NCBI GenBank assembly: GCA_025450495.1
Contig: JANWHI010000085.1
Coordinates: 1 to 5,490, forward strand
Reading direction: 5' to 3'
DNA: 5,490 nucleotides
DNA from: Candidatus Dormiibacter sp.
Lineage (GTDB): Bacteria; Chloroflexota; Dormibacteria; UBA8260
This document shows positions 1 through 4,119 of this stretch, in pieces. The notes below the pieces were generated by a model. It ran no database searches. It was given only the letters and a program-made list of their open reading frames with translations, and had not been told where the DNA came from. The translations under genes and the position numbers were made by a program. Position 1 is the stretch's first letter; each line of letters starts with the position of its first letter.

Positions 1-990
1 GCCGTCGACCGCCTGGTGGTGGCGGTGCCCGCCCGCTTGGGCGTCGCGCTCGCCCCCGCTTCGACCGGCGGCGCTGAGTCGGTGCTCCGTGGGGCCGACG
101 CGGCCATGTACTGGGCAAAGGTGCAGGGCAAGGGTGGGTACGAGGTCTACGACGCCGGCATGCTCGAGGGCAGCGGACGCCGTCTGCAGGTGCGCACGGA
201 GCTCGAGCGGGCGCTCAGCGACGGCGACCTGCGCGTCCACTATCAGCCGATCGTCGACCTCCGCAGCGGCGAGGTGCGCGGCGTCGAGGCTTTGGTGCGA
301 TGGGAGCACCGCGAACGCGGATGGATCATGCCCGGTGATTTCATCGGCATCGCCGAGGAGACCGGGCTGATCGTCGAGGTGGGAGCGTTCGTGCTCCGTG
401 AAGCGTGCGCCCAGCTGAAGAGCTGGGAGAGCTCGATGCGGCTGCACGACGACTTCCAGCTGCACGTCAACGTCTCGCACCGCCAGCTGCGCAGCGACCA
501 CGTCATCGACGACGTGCGCCGGATCCTCGCCGAGACGGGATTGGCGGCGCGTCGCCTGGTCATCGAGATGACCGAGAGCTTCGTCGGCGAGCACGGCGAC
601 GTGGCCGGCGAGCGAATGCGTGAGCTCAAGTCGATCGGGGTCGGGCTGGCCATCGACGACTTCGGCACCGGCTACTCGTCGCTGGCCATCCTCCAGGACA
701 TGCCCTTCGACATCCTCAAGGTGGATCGCGCGTTCATCGACGACCTCGATGGGGACAGGCGGCGGCGCGCCTTCACGGCGGCGATCTTCGGGCTGGGAGA
801 CACACTCGGCCTGCAGATGATCGCCGAGGGGGTCGAGCGTGAGGAGCAGCGCGCCTCCCTGCTCACGCTCGGTTGCACCCTGGCCCAGGGATTCCTCTTC
901 TCGCACGCGCTCCCCGGCGACCAGATCGCCGAGATGCTGCGTGGCCAGGCGCCGGCCGCCGGCGTGGTGCCGCTCCGTCTCCTCGCCTAG
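1..990 (+). CDS. GGDEF-EAL protein, 3' part: cyclic di-GMP phosphodiesterase
   Basis: The reading frame is open from base 1, so the gene begins upstream of the window and only its last 329 codons are seen. The first ~45 codons are the end of a GGDEF domain (GVALAP, then GADAAMYWAKVQGKGGYEVYD-like tail); the GGDEF signature itself lies outside, so cyclase activity cannot be judged. A complete EAL domain follows: EALVRW at nt 286-303, the metal-binding Asn of HVNVS at nt 469-471, EMTES at nt 565-579, loop-6 DDFGTGYSS at nt 655-681, Lys of KVDR at nt 718-720, AEGVE at nt 823-837, and Gln of QGFLFS at nt 886-888. All residues known to bind metal and substrate in this family appear present, so I infer an active phosphodiesterase that cleaves c-di-GMP to pGpG in the cytoplasm. 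Any sensory or membrane domains would be upstream. The stop TAG lies in a CTAG shared with the convergent gene. Confidence 0.95.
   Translation, partial: AVDRLVVAVPARLGVALAPASTGGAESVLRGADAAMYWAKVQGKGGYEVYDAGMLEGSGRRLQVRTELERALSDGDLRVHYQPIVDLRSGEVRGVEALVRWEHRERGWIMPGDFIGIAEETGLIVEVGAFVLREACAQLKSWESSMRLHDDFQLHVNVSHRQLRSDHVIDDVRRILAETGLAARRLVIEMTESFVGEHGDVAGERMRELKSIGVGLAIDDFGTGYSSLAILQDMPFDILKVDRAFIDDLDGDRRRRAFTAAIFGLGDTLGLQMIAEGVEREEQRASLLTLGCTLAQGFLFSHALPGDQIAEMLRGQAPAAGVVPLRLLA
987..990. other. Shared CTAG: overlapping stop codons of two convergent genes
   Basis: The palindrome CTAG supplies TAG (988-990) to the EAL gene on the plus strand and TAG (complement of 987-989) to the TPR gene on the minus strand. 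The genes therefore end with a 4-base tail-to-tail overlap, and any terminator for either transcript must lie inside the opposing coding sequence. Confidence 0.9.
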
Positions 991-1883
991 TACTGGTCCT
1001 CGGGCCGGCTCTCGTCGTCGTCGGCGTCGGCGTCGTCCTCGGCGACGCCGGCCACGGTCGCCGGCTCGAACTCGTCGTCGAGCTCCTGCATCCCGGCGAG
1101 CTCGTCGCCGTCGGCGGCCGATGCCCGCGACTCGGTGACCAGGTCGTCGTCGGCTTCTCCGAAGCCCTCGTCATCGATTCCCCGCTCGGAGAGCAGCGAT
1201 TCCTTGGCGTATGGACGGAACTCGTCGCGCCGCGCGTTGCGCGAGATGGGGAACGAGGACTTGCGCGAGTTCTCGGGCGCCTGGAAGATCTCCCGCACGA
1301 TCAGCTCGATCTTGTCGTCCTCGACGCGCGACACCGCCGCCGAGTAGCGGTTGCCGCTCTCGATGAGAGGGCGGAGGCGTCCGCTCAGCTTGGACTCGAC
1401 GGCGCCGAGGGCGACGCCGCGGGAGGTCTCGGCGAGCAGCTGGGTTCCGGAGGCGATCAGCTCGACGGTGTCGCCCGGGGTGACGGCCACGCCGACAGCT
1501 CCCGCGCCCGGCGACCGGGCCAGCACGGTGCGCCCGCTCTTGCCCGGCTCCTCGGTGAAGAGGTCCACGTCGATCACCCCGGCGGCGGCCGCGGGGCGGG
1601 CACGCGCGTCGAGCAGCGCCCCGATCCGGCGCACCTGCTTCTGGGCGATGAGGTTGAGCTCGTTGAGCTTGAGCGACGACTGATACGCCGCCAACGCTTC
1701 CTGGAGGTTGCCCAGCTCGCTCTTCGCCTTGCCCAGCCGGTTGTATGCCTCCTCGTTGGCGCCGTGACGCTCGATGAGAGCCTCGTTGATGGCGACGGCG
1801 TCCGCCCAGCGACTCTCGAGCGCGGCTGCGATCGACTCTTCCACGTACAGCCCGCGAGGCTTGACGTGCTCTGTGTCGGCCAA
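987..1883 (-). CDS. TPR protein with HIRAN-like middle domain and acidic tail
   Basis: A 298-residue soluble protein with no signal peptide or membrane segment. Residues ~15-91 form about two tetratricopeptide-type helical hairpins (ADAVAINEALIERHG, then AYNRLGKAKSELGNLQEALAAY, then a capping helix). After an Ala-rich linker (93-103), residues ~104-200 look beta-rich, with VDLFTEEPGK, TPGDTVEL, GALG-type turns, ESGNRYSAAV and IVREIFQ. The order 'variable strand, G-x-x-(I/L)-G, (R)L..L(I)..GN(R)Y.A.V' resembles HIRAN domains, but this is only a pattern resemblance. RPYAKESLL at 223-231 precedes a tail (233-298) rich in Asp and Glu. TPRs bind protein partners, so a scaffold or adaptor role is likely; no enzyme motif is seen. 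The start is TTG, 7 nt after a GGGGG Shine-Dalgarno (1891-1895); an in-frame TGA at 1887-1889 excludes longer versions except a CTG one codon up. It is transcribed away from the ParA gene and may be functionally tied to it. Confidence 0.8.
   Translation of the reverse strand: MADTEHVKPRGLYVEESIAAALESRWADAVAINEALIERHGANEEAYNRLGKAKSELGNLQEALAAYQSSLKLNELNLIAQKQVRRIGALLDARARPAAAAGVIDVDLFTEEPGKSGRTVLARSPGAGAVGVAVTPGDTVELIASGTQLLAETSRGVALGAVESKLSGRLRPLIESGNRYSAAVSRVEDDKIELIVREIFQAPENSRKSSFPISRNARRDEFRPYAKESLLSERGIDDEGFGEADDDLVTESRASAADGDELAGMQELDDEFEPATVAGVAEDDADADDDESRPEDQY
1012..1037. repeat. GTC/GGC triplet low-complexity tract
   Basis: A run of TCG/GTC triplets interspersed with GGC. On the minus strand it encodes the Asp/Ala-rich end of the TPR protein (EDDADADDDE). 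It is imperfect and coding, so slippage in whole triplets would change tail length without breaking the frame. Confidence 0.6.
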
Positions 1884-1961
1884 CAGTCATCCCCCAAAGA
1901 TTCCCAGACGGGTTCGCTATGATACCGGCTCAGTGCGGCGTTCTCGTTTGTCCCAATCCCT
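1884..1961. promoter_or_regulatory. Divergent promoter region between TPR gene and parA
   Basis: These 78 bases separate two divergent genes and must hold the signals for both. A near-symmetric element, TATGATA at 1918-1924, reads TATGAT on the plus strand (1918-1923) and TATCAT on the minus strand (1924-1919); each matches the TATAAT -10 consensus at 5 of 6 positions. Start points about 7 nt downstream would give leaders of roughly 30 nt in both directions. Neither strand has a good TTGACA box at 17 nt spacing: the plus strand matches 2 of 6, the minus strand 3 of 6 (1947-1942). The minus leader has a GGGGG ribosome site; the plus leader has no convincing one. Confidence 0.45.
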
Positions 1962-2786
1962 GTGACTCGCGTCATCTCGATCGCGAACCAGAAGGGCGGC
2001 GTCGGCAAGACGACGACCGCGGTCAACCTGGCCGCTGCGCTCGCCGAGAAGGGTCCGCGAGTCCTTGCCGTGGACCTCGATCCGCAGGGACACCTCACCA
2101 TCAACATGGGCTGCAGGCGTCCCGACGACCTCGAGCTGTCGGTGTACAACGTGCTCACTGATCACCGCGTCGAGGTGGCCGAGGTGCGTCTGCGGTCGGA
2201 TGCCATGAAGCTGGATTTCCTTCCAGCCAACATCGAGTTGAGTGGCGCCGAACTGCAGTTGGTGACCGAGTTCGGTCGCGAATCGGTTCTCAAAGACAAG
2301 CTCGAACCGGTGCTCGACGAGTACGACTACGTGGTCATCGACTGCCCACCGTCGCTGGGGCTGCTCTGCGTCAACGCCCTGGTGGCGTCGACGGATGTGA
2401 TCATCCCATTGCAGTGCGAGTACTTCGGCATGAAGGGCATGCAGCAGCTGCAGCGCACCATCGATCGCGTGCGCGCCAAGCTGAACCCGACGCTGCACAT
2501 TGCCGGCATCCTCCCCACCATCTACAAGTCGCGCACCCTGCACAGCCAGGAGGTGCTCGAGCTGGTGCGCGAACGCTACGGTGACGAGGTGTTCGACATC
2601 ACCGTCGACTCGTCGATCCGCTTCGCGGAGACGCCGCTCGCCGGCCAGTCGATCCTGCAGTACGCCACGGCGTCACCGGGAGCACGCGCCTATCGCGCGC
2701 TCGCCACGGCGGTCATGGAGCAGGACGTGCCGGGAACCGCCGAGGTGCGCGGCACCAGCACGCGGGTGAAGGCGGGCCAGGCGTGA
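1962..2786 (+). CDS. parA: ParA/Soj-type Walker ATPase
   Basis: A 274-residue ATPase of the ParA/MinD family, cytoplasmic, binding nucleoid DNA nonspecifically in its ATP dimer form and used to segregate or space cargo. Deviant Walker A KGGVGKTT is at residues 11-18 with the signature Lys11 and catalytic-site Lys16; Walker A' DLDPQGH is at 38-44; Walker B VVIDCPPS is at 124-131; the PLQCEYFGMKG segment typical of Soj-like proteins follows. There is no N-terminal helix-turn-helix, so it is of the small chromosomal or orphan kind rather than a P1-type plasmid ParA. The GTG start puts TRVISIANQKGG at the N-terminus as in homologues; an in-frame TGA at 1920-1922 and no other start codon in between fix it. 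No good Shine-Dalgarno is visible. No ParB or parS-like site is in the window. The stop overlaps the next gene's ATG (TGATG), which implies translational coupling. The symbol denotes the family, not proven chromosome segregation. Confidence 0.93.
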   Translation: MTRVISIANQKGGVGKTTTAVNLAAALAEKGPRVLAVDLDPQGHLTINMGCRRPDDLELSVYNVLTDHRVEVAEVRLRSDAMKLDFLPANIELSGAELQLVTEFGRESVLKDKLEPVLDEYDYVVIDCPPSLGLLCVNALVASTDVIIPLQCEYFGMKGMQQLQRTIDRVRAKLNPTLHIAGILPTIYKSRTLHSQEVLELVRERYGDEVFDITVDSSIRFAETPLAGQSILQYATASPGARAYRALATAVMEQDVPGTAEVRGTSTRVKAGQA

Positions 2787-3079
2787 TGAAGGGCTTCCGC
2801 CGCGCCCAGCTGCGCGGGTCGGAGGAGCTGTTCCGGACCACGGACGGCACGCCTGCGCAGGAGGACCTGCTGCGTGTGGAGGTGCCGGCCGAGCCGCGAC
2901 CGGTGCCCGCCTCGCCGGCGCACAACCAGCGTTCGGTGCGGCTCAGCAACGAGGAGATCGAGCTCCTCGCCGACGCCGTCCAGCACCTCAAGTTCCCCCA
3001 TCAGCAGAGCGGGCGGCCGTCGATGGAGCGTTTCGAGCAGCTCGAGGCGCTCCGCGCCAAGTTGCTCCACAACCTCTGA
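2786..3079 (+). CDS. Small ParA-linked protein, candidate ATPase partner
   Basis: A 97-residue protein that I do not recognise as a named family. Its ATG overlaps the parA stop by one base (TGATG), strong evidence that it is translated with the ATPase; a GTG three bases earlier (2783) is an alternative start. Residues 2-17 are basic (Lys2, Arg5, Arg6, Arg10, Arg17) and end in SEELFRTT. A Pro-rich flexible linker covers ~31-48 (VPAEPRPVPASPAH). The C-terminal half (~53-97) should be helical: LSNEEIELLADAVQHL, a short break around FPHQQSGRPS, then MERFEQLEALRAKLL with coiled-coil-like Leu/Glu spacing. In characterised ParA systems, partners such as ParB and McdB stimulate the ATPase through a basic N-terminal stretch and often oligomerise by a C-terminal region; this layout fits, but the function is inference. 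There is no cysteine, signal peptide, membrane helix or DNA-binding motif that I can identify. Confidence 0.75.
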   Translation: MKGFRRAQLRGSEELFRTTDGTPAQEDLLRVEVPAEPRPVPASPAHNQRSVRLSNEEIELLADAVQHLKFPHQQSGRPSMERFEQLEALRAKLLHNL

Positions 3080-3085
3080 CCACCT

Positions 3086-3104
3086 CGGCGCGTCCTGGGC
3101 GCCG
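3086..3104 (+). terminator. GC-rich hairpin after the parA pair, weak terminator candidate
   Basis: CGGCGC (3086-3091) and GCGCCG (3099-3104) are perfect inverted repeats around a 7-base loop, seven bases after the stop of the small parA-linked gene. Only TT follows instead of a T-run, so this is not a canonical intrinsic terminator. It may act as a weak one, protect the 3' end, or be chance in GC-rich DNA. Confidence 0.3.
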
Positions 3105-3110
3105 TTGAGA

Positions 3111-3473
3111 GTGGACGTCGGCGAGACGATCCGGGTCGAGTCCGCGGAGCAGTGGCGGGACTGGCTTGCCCGCCACCACGCCGACCGTCGTGAGATCTGG
3201 CTGGTCAACGACCGCAAGGGACCGGGCCACCGGACCCTCGACTACGACGCCACGCTCGACGAGGCGACCTGCTTCGGCTGGGTCGACGGGTTGGTCCGCG
3301 GGCTCGACCGGGCCCATTTCCTGGTGCGGTGGACGCCGCGGCGGCCACGGAGCAACTGGACGGAGGGGAATCGCCAGCGTGCCCGCCGCCTGTTCGCCGC
3401 GTCACGCATGGCGCCGGCAGGGCTGGCGGCGCTGCCGCCCGACCTTCGGGCTGACCTCGGCCCGGGGGCTTGA
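3111..3473 (+). CDS. YdeI/OmdA-family protein, apparently C-terminally short
   Basis: The 120-residue product matches the N-terminal part of the YdeI/OmpD-associated family: RVESAEQWRDWLARHH, the REIWLV strand, YDATLDEATCFGWVDG, then RWTPRRPRSNW, NRQRARRL and MAPAGLAAL. These are the family landmarks in the right order. Members I know are ~190 residues and continue into a C-terminal OmdA region rich in Arg/Lys helices; here the frame stops soon after AGLAALPPDLRADL, so that part is absent. Downstream DNA holds the tetR promoter and gene rather than a frameshifted remainder. The biochemical role is poorly defined; members have been linked to bacteriocin or antimicrobial peptide protection, which should not be taken as shown here. 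The start is uncertain: GTG at 3111 is chosen because it places the homologous segment near the N-terminus; TTG at 3105 is possible, and neither has a good ribosome site. The stop TGA sits inside the -35 box of tetR. Confidence 0.75.
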   Translation: MDVGETIRVESAEQWRDWLARHHADRREIWLVNDRKGPGHRTLDYDATLDEATCFGWVDGLVRGLDRAHFLVRWTPRRPRSNWTEGNRQRARRLFAASRMAPAGLAALPPDLRADLGPGA

Positions 3474-3499
3474 CAGGTTGTGATCGGTCAATCAATAAT
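3470..3499 (+). promoter_or_regulatory. tetR promoter, probably leaderless
   Basis: A perfect -35 TTGACA (3470-3475) and a -10 AATAAT (3494-3499, 5 of 6) are separated by 18 bases. A start point about 7 nt beyond the -10 falls at ~3506, on the GTG (3506) or ATG (3509) of tetR, so the mRNA is expected to be leaderless. This fits the lack of a Shine-Dalgarno. The -35 contains the stop codon of the preceding gene. Confidence 0.7.
3481..3498 (+). promoter_or_regulatory. TetR-type operator, copy 1 (tetR promoter)
   Basis: TGATCGGTCAATCAATAA has dyad arms TGAT and ATCA (TGAT-n6-ATCA, with further symmetric G and C inside). It occupies the spacer between the -35 and -10 of tetR, where a bound repressor would block RNA polymerase. 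It recurs upstream of the exporter with one base changed (copy 2 at 4091). Confidence 0.75.
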
Positions 3500-3508
3500 C
3501 ACCCGGTG

Positions 3509-4072
3509 ATGACCACCGCCGCCGCTCCCCGCACCCGGATGACCGCCGACGAGCGTCGCGAGCAGGTGATCGCGGCGGCCGTCCACGAGGTCGCCGAGCA
3601 GGGGTACCAGGCGGCGAGCACGGCGGCGATCGCGCGACGCGCCGGGATCTCGCAGCCGTACATCTACGCCCTCTTCCCCAGCAAGCAGGACCTGTTCCTC
3701 GCGGTGCACGACCTCGTCATCGGCCGCATCCAGCGCGCCTTCGCGCAGGCGGCGGAGGGCGGCGGCACACCCGCCGAGAAGCTCGACCGCATGGGTGAGC
3801 TCTACCCGACGCTGATCGCGGACCGATATGCGCTCCTCGTCCAGTTGCAGACCTACGCCACCGGTGACCCCGTCATCCAGGCTCACGGCGCAAGCGGGTT
3901 CCGCTGCTTGTACGACGAGGTGGTGCGACTCTCCGGCGCCCAACCGGTGGAGGTGTCGCTCTTCTTTGCCTGCGGGATGCTGGCCAACGTCACCACCGCT
4001 CTCGGGCTGCAGGAGATCTGCGCTCCCCTGTTCGAGGCCTCTGTTCACGGAGCCGCTCCGGCACCCGCGTAA
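3509..4072 (+). CDS. TetR/AcrR-family transcriptional repressor
   Basis: A 187-residue regulator of usual TetR length. The N-terminal domain covers ~12-60: RREQVIAAAVHEVAEQGYQ is helix 1, STAAIARRAGIS-QPYIYALF (37-56) is the helix-turn-helix, and PSKQDLF (57-63) is the typical following segment. The remainder is the helical ligand-binding and dimer domain, which has diverged too far to name a ligand. I infer that it represses both itself and the downstream MFS exporter, with release on binding a substrate of the pump, because an almost identical operator-like site lies in each promoter region. ATG 3509 is chosen; GTG 3506 directly before it is equally possible and would add one residue. A frame extension back to TTG 3470 is rejected because it would start inside the -35 box. 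The gap to the exporter gene is 47 bases. Confidence 0.92.
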   Translation: MTTAAAPRTRMTADERREQVIAAAVHEVAEQGYQAASTAAIARRAGISQPYIYALFPSKQDLFLAVHDLVIGRIQRAFAQAAEGGGTPAEKLDRMGELYPTLIADRYALLVQLQTYATGDPVIQAHGASGFRCLYDEVVRLSGAQPVEVSLFFACGMLANVTTALGLQEICAPLFEASVHGAAPAPA

Positions 4073-4119
4073 AAAATTTGTCCGCTCAAATGATCGGTCC
4101 ATCAATAAGGAGTCCGCAG
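4070..4119 (+). promoter_or_regulatory. tetR-MFS intergenic region with possible exporter promoter
   Basis: The stop of tetR opens an A/T-rich run (4070-4079) that stands out in this GC-rich window, followed by TTGTCC (4078-4083, 4 of 6 to TTGACA). A matching -10 is not clear: AATAAG at 4104-4109 (4 of 6) leaves a long 20-base spacer. A separate exporter promoter is plausible but weaker than that of tetR; readthrough from tetR is also possible because no terminator hairpin is visible. AAGGAG at 4107-4112 is an excellent Shine-Dalgarno, 7 nt before the ATG. Confidence 0.45.
4091..4108 (+). promoter_or_regulatory. TetR-type operator, copy 2 (upstream of MFS exporter)
   Basis: TGATCGGTCCATCAATAA differs from copy 1 only at the tenth base (C for A). 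The TGAT-n6-ATCA dyad is kept. It ends at the Shine-Dalgarno of the exporter gene, so a bound repressor would overlap the promoter or the first transcribed bases. Confidence 0.75.

Noticed and set aside
873..1922. Long plus-strand open frame (349 codons) opposite the TPR gene
   Set aside because: The translation is Arg/Gly/Val-rich with no recognisable domain, overlaps the end of the EAL gene, and the opposite strand encodes a clear TPR protein with a Shine-Dalgarno. It is a GC-bias shadow.
1574..2158. 194-codon minus-strand open frame over the parA 5' end and the TPR gene
   Set aside because: It crosses the divergent promoter region and overlaps two better-supported genes; the composition is Ser/Arg-rich noise.
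1884..3110. parS centromere site near parA
   Set aside because: I looked for the TGTTTCACGTGAAACA-type palindrome in the intergenic regions around parA and saw nothing close.
3470..3508. N-terminal extension of the TetR protein from TTG 3470
   Set aside because: The TTG is the first part of a perfect -35 box, and the extra residues do not belong to the TetR fold.
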